Source of the DNA: Luidia sarsii
Lineage: Eukaryota; Echinodermata; Asteroidea; Paxillosida; Luidiidae
Reading direction: 5' to 3'
Assembly (NCBI GenBank): GCA_949987565.1
Contig: OX465104.1
Coordinates: 8,113,680-8,177,679, forward strand
DNA: 64,000 bases
Within the stretch, counting starts at the first letter, position 1; every line of letters starts with the position of its first letter. The position numbers and the translations under genes were made by a program. The notes under the pieces are model-generated. The model had not been told where the DNA came from. It searched no databases and saw only the letters and a list, made by a program, of their open reading frames with translations. Shown here in pieces: positions 1 through 12,523 of this stretch.

Positions 1-1180
1 TATAGGCATTCTATCATCCACATTTTGAAAGGTTATGTTGAAGAGTGGGTTCTGTGGTTGTTACGGATAGGGAGGAGAAACTCTCCACTCCTGCCCCTGT
101 GTTATGTTATACCGCGGGGTCCATTAGGATGCTTTTAGTATGCACAGCTGCGATGTATAGTAGCGGTTGGGAAGAGGCATTGAGGGGAGGGGGAGGGACT
201 TCATCGGCAATCTATCTCCGGCCTCGGGTGGAGTATAATGTATCTCCTCCACGAGAGCCGATGCGCTTTCACCATCAATATATAACGGAGTCGTGGAAGG
301 GGGACTTACACGATCGATTTCCCAATAGCTGTAAGTACACTATTGCGCTGTCATATCAGACCAGTGCACCCAGACCCGTGGTGGTGTCACCGATGACTGG
401 GATTTACTGAACTTGATATTTTTATTTTTTTTTTTTTTATTTTTTTAATAAAAGACCTAGCAACAAAGCATCAGTCCTGCAAAATAATTTTCTTGCCCGA
501 GGCTGTGACGACCCTGTTGAGTAGTAACCGAACTTGATAGTCCTGACCTGGTGGCATCTCAACAACTGCCAGTCTTGAATATGTGTTGTGGTGTCGTGAA
601 TCACAGTGTGAGAGTCTGTTTGTCCCCCCCCCCAAAAAAAAAAAAAATCGCAAGAACTAAAACAATGTGCACGGCGATGTTATATAACGTCTTCTCTTTG
701 GGAATGCTGTGACGTGCGTGTATATAAATACCCACCGCGCAGAGCTCGTCGTGCACATCGTCTGCCTCGTTCTTCTCGCAGTATACAAGCGTTGCTCCTT
801 TGTCGCCTGATGGTCCCCAGCTTCCTCCAGACGGCTTATCATAAATAATTATTGTGCAGCCAGAAATAAAGGCTCGGCGTACAATCTGCCGCACATTATA
901 AGCAGTGCACGTCACAGGCATTTATCTCACTGGCTATAATAGTAGCCCCTTCATTACTGAACATGCTTTGGGCGTATGGCTTGTGCTTTGAGGCTGGATA
1001 TGAATTCTATAGAGGAGCAAATGAGCAGATGAAAAAGCTGGAGAGGATTTCTACAGAGGAGCAAAATAATGAGCAGATGCAAAAGGGTGGTCTGGTTGTC
1101 ACAGCATTCATGAACAGGCTATACATGTATACATATATTCTAAGGAAAGTTGCCGAGTATGATGGCATAACTATTTGCCC
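1..1180. other. Intergenic stretch, no gene recognised
   Basis: No exon-like segment with matching splice sites or family motifs is visible. The stretch holds a T-rich run near 421-450 and adjoining C and A homopolymers near 627-648. The open frames here have no recognisable composition or motif. Confidence 0.6.
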
Positions 1181-1204
1181 AGAGAGAGAGAGAGAGAGAC
1201 AGCC

Positions 1205-1259
<55 letters not shown>

Positions 1260-1462
1260 GACGGAGACAGAGACAGAGACAGATAGAGATAGATAGATAG
1301 ATATATAGATAGATAGAGAGGGAGAAAGAGAGAGACTGAGAGAGAGAGAGAGGGGAGAGAGTGTAGATAGAGAGAGATTGAGAGAAGCCGAGAGAGAGAA
1401 TGAGAGAGGTATAGAGAGAGTGAGAGTGTGGAGAAAGGGGGAGAGAGCGGGAGAAGGAGAGG
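1181..1462. repeat. (GA)n / (GACA)n microsatellite
   Basis: Purine-rich run starting with GAGA, moving through a pure AGAC tetranucleotide block near 1200-1258, then AGAT and degenerate GAGA. It is open in several frames only because of its composition. Confidence 0.95.
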
Positions 1463-3288
1463 ATATACTAACTTAGTTCTCACTCACAACAATTAAGATA
1501 TCATTCATGGATTGATGTTTCCACCATAGCAGGACCTATCTTAAAGGCTTCCTGACCAGGTGTGGGTTTCATAAAGCCTTACGATGAATCGAAGCCAAAA
1601 TTGATGCTTTAATACCATAAAATAATAGAGAGCTAAATAAGTTTCGTATTCCAATTAGCACACTTTGTAATTAACGTTCGTTTCTATCGGCTTCCAAGAT
1701 GTATCTGGGATTATCTTTCCCAAGTTGTGACAAAAATGCCTTCCAGAAAACCATTCTAATTTATCTCACTTTGAGCCCTGATAAATTGCCGGAGTTGTCG
1801 TAAATTAGAGATGTTCGGGTCTGCTACTGCCAGGGTAATTGGGAAATGAAATTTCTGGGGGGGGGGGTATTGAGGTAGGGCTCTTAAGACCTTCGTCATC
1901 CAACCATCCACCTGGTCTGGCTGCGCTGATGGAAAATGAAGCGAGGAGAAAGGGGGGAGCTGTGGTGATCGTTGCCCGCCGTCTAATGGCTTCAATTGAA
2001 GAGGGGGGATTTGCAGCGCGTTGTTGTCCGCAGAAGTAGAACGGTCCCCCTCCCCCGCCCCCGTCAGCCATCGAGGACATCGGAGAGAGGGGGGGGGGGC
2101 GAGGGGGTGATTCGGTTGCCACGGTGATGCATTAATGCGCTGCCGTGTCCCCGTGGACGGCGCCTGGCCCGATGGCGATGTTTCGGGGTGGGTTTGCCGA
2201 GCCGTACATAGCTAGCTCCGCACGGGCAAGGTCACGATGCCGTCTGCGAGCCCGGCCGTGTTGGCGCGCACCGTGCAGTCATTGTTTAGTCTCGGAGTTT
2301 GCCTCGAGAACACGCAAGGGGGATGGCGGAGAGGGGGAGTGGGGGGGGGGGTAGTCGAGGCTCGATTGTCATCCGTGACAATCGAGCGGTTCTCTGAACG
2401 CGGTCTGCATGATGCTTTCAGGCTATAGGTCATGTACAGCGGGTATACCTCTATACCGTGCGAGGGGGATGCTGCAGGGATCCGCAGTCCTTCCATTCAA
2501 CCCATTTTTAGTCTGTATTTTGTTCCGTTAGTTCTTTCAACTGAAGTGAACCATAACGCTGACCCAGTGAGGTGCAATGCCGTTTTGGTGGGCTATACTA
2601 TTCACAAATGCTTGGTATAGAAAAAAAAAGATGATCACTGCAGGGGGACTTATGTCATGCCCACGTTTAGTATCAGGTCACTAAATTTGTGTTTCTAAAA
2701 TAATTATGGTGTTGTTTTTTCTTTCTAGTTTTCACAAAAGCAAAGGAACACAATTTGGCATTACCAAAGAATGCAATTGTTCTTCGTATACAATTTGCAA
2801 TTGATTTTAGACAGATGTGCACGAGAGTGCCTTCCTCATTCCATGTCCAATTTGTCAGCCATGAAACACCAGCACCACGCAGCACCATCTGCGATCAACG
2901 GAACTCATGATGCGCGTTTATCGAAGTGATCAGTTGCCACCTCCACATCATACCGGGATCCTCGAAATACCTGGTGAACCGTGCACGCCATGCCTGCGCG
3001 TGACCCTTGGCACATTCATTCAATCACCCCGTCCTATATACGCCTTCTTGAAACGATAGTACTCGCTTCCCCTAGACTCGTGGTCTCTCCCCTCCCCCAG
3101 CATCACCGCCTCTCTCATCGATACTCCTCGTTTTCCCCCCATCTTCGACCCATCCCAGGCCTCCATTCCTTTCCTTCTCCGCCCGGTTGCCTAGGAACGG
3201 GCACGCGCTACCGAAATTGTCAACCCCCACCCCAACGCTCGCCGCCGACCAAGCTCGTATGAGTCAGCGGAAAAATGTATACGTATAT
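1463..3288. other. Intergenic stretch with GC-rich island
   Basis: No gene recognised. A GC-rich part at about 2030-2360 carries several poly-G/poly-C tracts (for example 1857-1867 and 2090-2098). Both strands have open frames there but no family motif, and no good splice-site pair was found. Confidence 0.5.
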
Positions 3289-3362
3289 AGAGAGAGAGTG
3301 GGAGGGAGAGAGTGTGATGGGGGATGGAGAGAGAGAGATAGAGTTAGAGAGAGAGAGGGGGA

Positions 3363-3420
<58 letters not shown>

Positions 3421-4160
3421 GGAGATACAGGGAGGGAGAGGGAGGGAGAGAGAGAGGGAGAGGGAGGGAGGGAGATACAGGGAGGGAGAGGGAGGGAGAG
3501 ATAGAGGTGGGGAGGGATGGAGAGAGAGCCTGTACTTTAACGTCTTACTCGGTCGCCATTACAGTTGTAAGAGAGAGAGAGGGAGATAGAGAGGGAGGGA
3601 GGGAGAGACATGGAGGGAGAGGGAGGGAGAGAGGAGGAGAGGGAGAAAGTAGTGAGGGAGAGAGAGGGGGAGAGAGGGAAGGAGAGGGAAAGAGAGAGGG
3701 AGGGAGAGAAAGAGAGGAAGAGCGAAAAAGAAAGAAAGTAAGGGAGAGAGATAGGGGAAAGAGAGGGAGAGGGAGAGAGAAAGGGAGACAGATGGGGGCT
3801 GGCGCCATAAGATATGTCTCATTGAGAGAAAGAGACAGCGAGACAGACTGCGAGAGAGAGGGACGGAGAGACAGACACAGAGACAGGCAGATAGAATGGG
3901 AGAAGCCGACGTAAAGACACATGACATGATGAGACAGAGAGGCGGGGAAGGAAGTGAGAGTAAGGAAGTAAGGATGTAAAGTGAGAGGTAGAGAGACATA
4001 ACAGAGGCAAGGAGGCAAGGAGGCAGAGAGACAGAGAGACAGATACAGAGACAAAGACAGACACATGAAAGACAGAGAGACAGATCTGGTCATATAGACA
4101 AGGAGTGGAAGAAAGAGAAAGATGGAGCGAGAGAGAGAAGGGAGGGAGAGAGAGAGAGAC
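3289..4160. repeat. Long GA-rich microsatellite
   Basis: About 870 bp of GAGA/GGGA/GACA purine repeat, interrupted by unique sequence near 3530-3570. The predicted Arg/Glu-rich and Ser/Leu-rich peptides on the two strands are low-complexity artefacts. Confidence 0.95.
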
Positions 4161-4555
4161 AACCACAGCCATTACCGTGCAACATATCAAAAACGGCAAC
4201 GCGAAAAAAGGAACGAATTATCTCGTTTCATAGACGACTGAACGCGGCCGACGCCGCCTTGCCCGGCCGCCGTGCCGAAGCTCAGACGGTCGGCTAATGC
4301 AATCTCCGCCGTGGCCCCAGTCAAGCTTTATATCATCAGGACTAGTAAAATGCTGGGGAACGGGGATAACATGTTGATGCCTATGTGGCGGCGTTGATCG
4401 TGCCGTAATGCGTGCTGCGTGGGTGTCAGTGGGTGGTTGTTGAGTGTTTTTGTTATCGGCCTTTGAGCTGTTGCACCTATACATTGAACGATCTACTGCA
4501 TCTCTAAACTGACATCATCAATTATTCCATTAATTGGTAAATCGTTTGTTTTGAT

Positions 4556-4705
4556 TTTAATCCAACCATCCGTTCATTTGTCCGTGCGTCCGTCTATCCA
4601 CCCATCCCTCCATTCGTTCTGTGACCATCCATCTATCCACCCATCCCTCCATCCGTTCTGTGACCATCCATCTATCCATCCATTCATCTATAAACCAATG
4701 TATCC
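4556..4705. repeat. CCATCTAT-type repeat with a 39-bp tandem period
   Basis: ATCC-rich sequence in which TTCTGTGACCATCC recurs at 4617 and 4656, a 39-bp period. Units are built from CCATC and CTATC words and decay at both ends. Confidence 0.85.
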
Positions 4706-5138
4706 ACCCGCCACACCAAGCATTTATCACACCGATCAATTCTCGTTTTAAAATGTGAGTCTTGTTTCGGTATGTAATCATTTTGCGCAGCTCCAGACGT
4801 AAGCGTGAGGCAACATTACCGACCGACCTTGCAAGCCATGATGTAAACAGGCATCGTGCATCCGCGTCAGATCTCATAGATCGAGACTGTAACTCTCTTA
4901 TCAGCAGCCATGGCTAAGCGTACCCACGCATATTGGCCCGCGCAAAACAAGATTCCGTAATCTGGAATCTCACGACCAAACATTGTGCGCCCCTGCAGAA
5001 ACCAATCGGGTACATTGCCGTGCGGTATACGCTTGACGATGGAATTTCTCGGAGTGAATTCGCCGTGGTGCAAGGCGTGCGCACTGGGTCAATCAATCAG
5101 TCAGTCTTTGGCTGCTGGTCGAAGGAGGGTAGTTCCCC

Positions 5139-5927
5139 CATCCCTGCCTCCCTGCCTCCCTGCTTCCCTCATTCCATCCCTCCCTGCCTCCCTGCCTCCC
5201 TGCCTCCCTGCTTCCCTGCCTCCCTGCCTCTCTGCCTCCCTGCCTCCATCCCTCCCTGCCTCTCTTCCTCCCTGCCTCCCTCATTCCACCCCTCTCTGCC
5301 TCCCTGCCTCCCTCATTCCACCCCTCACCCTCCCTCCCCTCCCCCACCTTGCCTGCCTGCCTCCACCCATCCTTGCCTCTCTGCCTCCCTGCCTCCCTGC
5401 CTCCCTGCCTCCCTGCCTCCCTGCCTCCCTCATTCCACCCCTCCCTGCCTCCCTGCCTCTCTGCCTCCCTGTCTCCCTGCCTCACATTCCCCCTTCCCAC
5501 CTTGCCTGCTTGCCTCCATCTATCCCTTCCTCTCTGCCTCCATGCCTCCCTCCCTCCCTCATTCCATTCCATCCCTCCCTGCCTCCCCGCCTGCCTCCCT
5601 GCCTCCCTGTCTCCCTCCCTGCCTCACTCCCTGCCTCACTCCCTGCCTCCCTCCCTGCCTCCCTGCCTCCCTGCCTCCCTGCCTCCCTGCCTCCCTGCCT
5701 CCCTGCCTCCCTGCCTCCCTGCCTCCCTGCCTCCCTGCCTGCATCCCTGCCTCCCTGCCTCCCTGCCTCTCTGCCTCCCTGCCTCCCTGCCTCCCTGCCT
5801 CCCTGCCTCCCTGCCTCCCTGCCTCCCTGCCTCCCTGCCTGCCTCCCTCCCTGCCTCACTGCCTCTCTGCCTCCCTCCCCGCCTCCGTCCCTTCCTCCTT
5901 CCCTCCCACCCTCCCCCTCCCTCCCCA
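5139..5927. repeat. CCTGCCTC minisatellite array
   Basis: About 790 bp of the 8-mer CCTGCCTC with variants that insert CATTCCA or CACC. Because 8 is not a multiple of 3, all frames of the strand stay open and give Pro/Ser/Leu/Cys-rich peptides. I regard these as non-coding. Confidence 0.95.
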
Positions 5928-6484
5928 TGCTTCTTGTTTCTCGACTGTCTGGCCGATCAATTGGAACTTTGTTTGTTCTATATATTTTTATCAAAGGCAG
6001 CTTCGTGCTGACACCCCGCGTCCAAATTAACACAAGCACTGTGTTGTTTGCCTGCCCACATTGGAGTCAATTAGAGCGGAGAATGTGATTTATCATTCGG
6101 TCGCCTGATTAGTCTTCTGAGACACCTCCAGACAGGGGAGAGGGAAAGAGAGGGAGAGAGAGTTATAGAGAGAAGGGTGTCACCGTGAATGATGAGCAGG
6201 TTTAACAGCGAAGGGAAGAAGCATGAAATAAAAGCGCTTGTGTGAACTGCTATGTCATGCTCATTAACATTACCTGCTGCCATTTCGCTCTCGAATTTGT
6301 AATCAGCGGCCTGATAATAAAATCTGTCTCTCTATAGTGATAAGTTAAGTTGACTCAGAAGAGTTGATTCAGATATAAAACTTAATTATCTTAATCATAT
6401 TGTGTAGATGATATATACATAGTAAGACTAAAAGTAGGGTTTCGTTTTGTGTTTATGAAGGTCTGTGTTTTGGTCTGCAACTGG

Positions 6485-6560
6485 GAAAGCAACGTATACG
6501 TTTGGTACGCTAAACAATAGAGGGATGGGTTCGAATCCCGGCCCATGTGTCATGGATTGG
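6485..6560 (+). repeat. tRNA-like SINE head
   Basis: A perfect RNA polymerase III B-box, GGTTCGAATCC, lies at 6528-6538 inside a GGGTTCGAATCCCGGCCC T-arm. The upstream part does not fold into a clean D-arm and anticodon arm, so it looks like a tRNA-derived SINE head or decayed tRNA, not a working tRNA gene. It may be related to the repeats at 44.4 and 63.6 kb. Confidence 0.5.
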
Positions 6561-6758
6561 ATAGGGAACGAGTATAAAGCACTGTAATTATGTCCACGAA
6601 GAATCCCACAGTAAAGTGCAAGGGAACATCAGATACACAGCCCTTTTTTTTCACACAATGATTCCCAAGCATGATTCTGACCCAGTGAGGTGGCAAGTTC
6701 TTGAAACAAACACCCGAGGCGGTCCATCTTAAAAATGCGAGGCAGGCAGCCTCGCAAT

Positions 6759-7106
6759 TTAAAGTCCCTGCACAACATTGGTAAGAACGAAAAACATAAA
6801 TGTTCCCAGATTTACATGAAATTTGAAGTTTGAAGATGGTTATGGTAGAAACTTCGCACTGTAATATTTCTGCCTAAAATGCTGTATTTTTGGGAGAAAA
6901 CGGTGAAAGAAATCGTTTACGTCTCACCCCTATATCTAAACATTGAATGCTGCATTTTCGCGAAACAAATGAAGCGGTTTTTCTCGAGACTCGGTTGGTG
7001 GATTGAGCTGAAATTTTTAAAGGTGTGCTATTTCATGCATATGTTGGATCAGAAAACGTATGGATACTATTCTTTGACCTCGACCAATGTTGTCTTATCT
7101 CTTTAA
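6759..7106 (+). mobile_element. Family-A TTAA MITE, copy A1
   Basis: About 348 bp with ends of the type TTAAAG(C/T)CCCT(A/G)CACAAC and the inverse GACCAATGTTGT...CTTTAA. The interior shares long identity with copies at 8.2, 14.0, 24.8 and 52.2 kb. TTAA (6759-6762 and 7103-7106) bounds it, and the right TTAA is also the left boundary of copy B1. There is no coding capacity. Termini that can be read as TTAAAG...CTTTAA leave open whether the target duplication is TTAA (piggyBac-like) or TA. Confidence 0.85.
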
Positions 7107-7464
7107 AGGCCCTATACAGCATTGGTAAAAAGATTGCCACGGTTTGTGTGTTAAACCATTAAAACTTCTAAGAAAGCAATACTGCGAAGGTTTTAGCTCA
7201 AATGGTAATCTGAGAAAGTAGAAAAAGGCAAGAAACCGTCACGGTTTTCGCACCGTTCTGTAGTGTAAGAAATAGTTTATTACTCGCAAGTTATAAACTA
7301 TTTGTCGATGTTTGAGTAAAGATTTCTCGAGAAGTACAGCATCCTAGACCGTAAGATTTTAACATGAGGATTCTAGTATGACCATCTACAAACTGTGTAA
7401 ATTAGAAATAAATATGTGGACATCGATGTTTTCCGATCTTTCCAATGTTGTATTAGGCCTTTAA
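7103..7464 (+). mobile_element. Family-B TTAA MITE, copy B1
   Basis: About 360 bp with A-like termini (TTAAAGGCCCTATACAGCAT and an inverse ending in AGGCCTTTAA) but a different interior, which includes GTGTTAAACCATTAAA, TTTTAGCTCAAATGGTAATC and a degenerate TTTATTACTCGC palindrome. It directly abuts copy A1 at one TTAA. Confidence 0.85.
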
Positions 7465-8150
7465 AGATATTCAGCTTGTCGAGGTTACACGGGTCGTTTA
7501 TTATTCGCTACTAGGCCCCAATAATGTTCTAGTTTCGGGGGGGGGGCTGATCTCCTCGCCAATGCCGCCAGGAAGATCTCTCCCCGTCTTCAGCAGAAAT
7601 CCCTCCCGTGAGTGGTAGGAGGTAGAGACCTCGTTCATCATGGGGCACGCTCTCTACATCTCGCCAGGCAGTCATATTATGGCTCAGCTCTCTCCTCGCT
7701 ATATGCCCTCCGAGGGTTCTGAATTGGTTTGAAGCCAGCCGTGTCCGGCCATGTAACTGATGAATGTATTGATGAATTTATGGATAGCACTTAAGGGCTA
7801 ACCAGTTGGGAAGGGTGCGTAAGCTTTCGTATAGAGCGTGCAGCAGCTATACCTCATTGCGCGCGGTGAAGTTGTGCGACAGCTCATGCACTCCGTGGCG
7901 GTTAGTCTGTGCATAAGAGCGAGTGCTTCGTCGGGCCAAGCCCTTTGGGCCTCGTCAGCTTCACTTCTTGGTCCAAATACGCTGGCATTTGGCTTCAGCC
8001 GGAAATAAGCGAAGGCTAACCCCATCCTTGGAAGTGTCGCTGCATCCAGCAGCAACACAACGGCGAGGCATCACGAAAACAAAACATAAACAAGCAAGAA
8101 AACCTCTCAACTATAATAGGCCGTAGTACGAACGGCTAGAAAGTAACTAC
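7465..8150. other. Intergenic stretch, nothing recognised
   Basis: Contains a G-run near 7540-7547 and otherwise unique sequence. No motif-bearing frame is visible on either strand. Confidence 0.5.
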
Positions 8151-8527
8151 TTAAAGCCCCTACACAACATTGGTCGAGGTCAAAGAATAGCATCCGTACG
8201 TTGTCTGATCCAACATATGCATGAAATAGCACACCTGTGAAAAATGTCAGCTCAATCCGCCAACCGAGTCTCGAGAAATGAGTGAAAACCGCTTAATTTG
8301 TTTCGCGAAAATGCAGCATTCAACGCCGTACTGTTCCTAAAAATAGTTTAGATCTCGGTGAGACGTAAACGATTTCTTTTACTCATTTCTCCCAAAATAC
8401 AACATTTTAGGCAGAAATATTTCAGTGAGAGGTTTCTACTATAACCATCTTCAAACTGTATACGTTTCATGTAAATCTGTGAACATTTCTGTTTTTCGAT
8501 CTTACTAATGTTGTGTAGGGGCTTTAA
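8151..8527 (-). mobile_element. Family-A TTAA MITE, copy A2 (inverted)
   Basis: 377 bp, TTAAAGCCCCTACACAACAT at the left and its inverse ending GTGTAGGGGCTTTAA at the right. The orientation is opposite to A1. This is one of the best preserved copies and defines terminal inverted repeats of about 20 bp. Confidence 0.92.
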
Positions 8528-8942
8528 TGCACACGTGGACAGTGGGCCAGCAGCCGAGTCGGCGGCTGCCTTCACGAGATGACGTCACAACGACGGTTCC
8601 TCTCGGTACACGGGGCTTTTTCAATCCGATTATAAAATGCTACCGCAGAAAAAAAAAGGAATCACAAATATATATGCACACAAAACGAAACGTTTCAGAG
8701 CCAGATAGCGTCCGACATCATTTTGTGCACGGATGCAGACTCTCAGATGAAACCTTTACAATCAAGCATCAAGTCCAATCACGTCGTCTGTGGGGTTTTT
8801 TTTCTCGAAAGCTGCCCATCAAAATAAAGGGTCTGCGCAATGGGAATGTTATTGATGAGATACGGTTTCTTAAACACAACTGCAATCTCACGGGGATATT
8901 GTATGCGTGTACATGAAAGAACCGAGCTACCTGCCTCGCGAT

Positions 8943-9413
8943 GGGGAGAGAAAGAGAGAGGGGAGAGAGTGGGTGAGTGAGGGGAGAGAGGGGTGGAGGG
9001 GGAGTGAGAGAGAGGGGGAGAGAGAGTGGGTAAGTGAGAGAGAGAGAGGGGTAGATGGGGGAGTGAGAGAGAGGGGGAGAGAGAGAGTGGATGAGTGAGG
9101 GGAGAGAGGGGTAGAGTGGGAGTGAGAGAGAGGGGGGATACAGAAGGGGAGACAGAGAGCGATACGGAGAGATGGGAGAGAAGGGGAGAAAGGAAGAGAC
9201 AGGTGGAGAGGGAGGGAGAGGAGAGGGAGGGGGAGACAGGGAGAGAGGGTTAAGGAGAGATATGAGAGAAGGGGGAAAAGGAAGAGAGAGGTGGAGAAGG
9301 GGAGAGGGAGGGGGAGACAGAGAGAGGTTGAGATTGAGAAATTGAGAGAGAGAGGTTGAGAGGGGGAGAGATAGAGGCGGAGAGACAGAAAGAGAGAGGG
9401 AAAGCGAAAGATA
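8943..9413. repeat. GA-rich microsatellite
   Basis: About 470 bp of GAGAGA/GGGGGA repeat with an approximate longer period (GAGTGAGAGAGAGGGGGAGA recurs near 9003 and 9061). Confidence 0.93.
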
Positions 9414-12400
9414 GGTGAAAAGTGTGTGCCTGGTTTTTCTGTGTAATGAATATTTCCAATCCTTTTCCTTGCCTATAATATTCCCCGAGGGGTAAAACAA
9501 ATCACTCCTACTGTACACCGGTCCCATATCCATCAGACATCCACGCGCGAAGAATATCATGAAATGCCCGCTGGTGACACGCATTCACGCTGCAACGTGT
9601 ACCTGCGTAAGATCGTCATTCACCTGACCTCGACGGTCGTCAACATGTCCATATTTTCATTTCGCTGGGAAAAACCGAGGCGAAGCGTCGACTGCCTACA
9701 TATACATGTATACACCTGTCCCAAATGACCCTCGTAATATTATACCATTGGCAACACAGCTATATTATCGGGGCAACCCTCTCCGCTTCTCCGATCCAGT
9801 AAAGAGTCGGCGAGATCACATTGCCGGTCGAAAAGGGGGAAAGACATTATATATCACTTGGCTTCCGTCTTCGTCTGGCGTCGGACCCCGGGCCGCATGT
9901 TGACACAAAGAGCATTTGAGATCGTTTCTGCTTCCGTTTCGTCTGGCCTCGGGCCTCGTTCGAGGGCGCTCACAAATCGATACGCGGACGAAGCGCAAAA
10001 AAACAGCTGCCTTTGAATTTGGCCAAGAAGCGACTTTGGTTTTGTAATTTTTGGTGGTTTTTTTCGTCTTTGTTTGCCCATCGTCGGCGTATTCCAAGGG
10101 TGAGAATGTCTTCCGCCAATTGAATTGACTAATGTCATTACTTGGGGGAGACAGGGACCTCCTTTTCTCCGGTTATTTTATTTCTTCCGAGGCTAAAAAA
10201 AAAGGGAAGAAAGGGCGTCGCTGCAAAGTTGCATTGTTCGCTCGGGAATCGGACATTACCCGCGCGTCCATAATTCTATGGTCGCGTCACCCACGCTAAG
10301 CGGTAGGCCTATGTCTCTTTCGCCCACGGTGAATGGTTGGAAAGCATTTTCTCCTCAGAATCCATTAGTTGAAGACAAAAGCCTTTGCAACATGCATTAA
10401 AAGAAATTCGTGCTGCGGAGGGGGGGGGGGGGGGCAGTGCATCACTTAAGTTCCAGGGAATACCAGTCAATTGGTCTTCCAGAAATCCATTCTTGAGCTA
10501 ACAGTGGCTTTCGAGCCCGTTGCACGTGCATTTGAAAAACTTGTCTTTTGTTTTCGTATCGAATGACTGAGCCAAGAAGCGAAGGTCATTTCGGATTACT
10601 TATTTGAAGCTCTGTATAGAAACTGATGAATTAGATTGTATTCAAAGAGCATCTTAATGAGAAATGGATGAGACCCTCAGGGCCAACGGGATTTGAACCA
10701 TAAACAAGTGTGAGTTGAGAGGACTTATCTGACCTGGGAAAGTCGCTTGTGTAATCCTGTACCCGGAAAGAACGCATTGCCTGGGAAGAAAACAACAAGG
10801 CTTGGTTCAGGGTTTGGTGCTTCGAAAAGTCAAGAGACTGAGGGAAGGAAAAGTGCTTGGTCACGTCCTGAGACCAAATTGCCTGGAAGATTCATTCATA
10901 TAAGAAGAAGGTATGCATACAAGCGTCGAGGGAGGCCGACAATAGAACCTATCTCCGGTTTCAAGATTGTAAAGAATACTGCAGCGGTCGATTTTCAAGC
11001 AATTACGTTGTGTAATTTACGCAGCGTACAAATGTTGCGTAAGTCTTGCGCCACCATGACTCTTCAGCTATATTTAGAAAAAGGCAGCCAAATGTTGCGT
11101 AAGTTTATGCAACAAAACGTTGCGTGCGCAACATTTTGAAGTTTCGCGAAATCGGCTGCTGGTTGCTCGTGTCTCGCCCATGACGTCACGACGGCACCAT
11201 GTGCCTGTGCGCCAACTGACTATGAATAATATAAAGAGAGGGAAACCTTTAGGCATATTATAGCTAGGCCAATCAAATCTTCCCGTTGAAGCTATAGTAT
11301 CTGTAGAACGTTCATTGTAGCTGTTTCGTGCTCCCGAGCAACTGTATCAGCGGCGTGCCCTTGCGATGGAATGGCCACACCGTACATTTAACCACGCCGT
11401 GAAAGGCCGTACCAGAAAGCGCGAAGAGCAGGAAACACATATAGAACTCTATGAATAAACTAGAGTGCGCACTCCCCTATCAACGCGCGGTACGAACGTG
11501 TGCCGACACGGACGCGCATCCGCCATTACCAAAGAGGGCAACTTCAGCTCGAAGTGCCCGGATGTCAGTAGCAATCGCGCGTAGTATGAATGGGGAAAAG
11601 TATAGCCGAAAGGTTGTGAATGCAGAAACTAAAATGTTATAGAAATGGTTTTTAGTAATGAAAGGAAAGGCCATCAATACCTCAAGGGATTGGCGAATTT
11701 TAATGTCCTACTTTCTTTTGTAAAAGAATGGGATTAGTTTGCCCCATGGAAATCCATGCATTGCCACCTCTTTGGTAATGGCGTCGCAGTCCCCTTGTCG
11801 GCACGCGTCACACGATGAGTGCATGCGCGCCCTAGTTTATTTATAGAGCTCTATGGCAGGAAAGGACAATCAGCAAACAGCCGTTGAGCCGCGAGGTCAG
11901 TCTGCTCGTAGGGGGACAGAAGTGCAGCGACACGGCCTCGCGACGCCGGGTATGAGTACGTATCCCGGCATGCAGCAGTCCTTCCTGGCCGACGCCATCG
12001 TGACAAAGATGCCAACAACGTTCTACACAATATTGCAGGCCTTTCTATTCGACCCGGGCCCAATTACACGGAATCCGTTTCTGTTATAGGCAAATCCTCG
12101 CTTACAGACATGCTAAGGTCTACATCAGGAATTTGTTTTTCATTTCATTCTTGTTACAAATTTAAACAAGGAATGTCGTCAGAATGCGCACGCGTAAGCG
12201 AAAAGCGTATGTTGTCTGCTGCTATTAGTAAATAACGAGATGAATGAAAGGTAAGGTCCGTGTATGGTGACCTTGTCTACCATGTCCTCAGTCATCCGAT
12301 GTGGGCTAACAAAGGTTTGGTGTGTAATTTGTATTGTGTATAGACACTTGGTTTGTTTGTTGGCCTCTGCAAGACTGCAAGACTTGCATCACAGCTTGAT

Positions 12401-12523
12401 ACCAAAGCAGTCGTTGTCCGGCAGTAGCAGCGCGGTGCTCGGCCAACCATGTACCACGACAACAATGCCCTTCAGCATATCCCCCGTTGATGTACGACTT
12501 CTTGGAATCAACATTTCCCAGTC
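9414..12523. other. Intergenic stretch, no firm gene
   Basis: Contains a poly-G tract at 10422-10434. An ATG-initiated 78-codon frame lies at 11853-12089, within GC-rich sequence. It has possible donors just after 11949 but no family motif, and it starts inside the word GAGCTCTATGGCAG, which recurs at 25.46 kb. I do not call it a gene. Confidence 0.5.

Noticed and set aside
4933..6088. Two overlapping ~365-codon frames rich in Pro, Ser, Leu and Cys
   Set aside because: They are produced by the CCTGCCTC 8-mer, open in several frames at once; the unique sequence at both ends has no coding character.
11853..12089. 78-codon ATG frame in GC-rich sequence with possible donors
   Set aside because: No family motif, start falls in a dispersed word, and it does not supply the TM1/GLWxxC exon that the claudin-like gene lacks.
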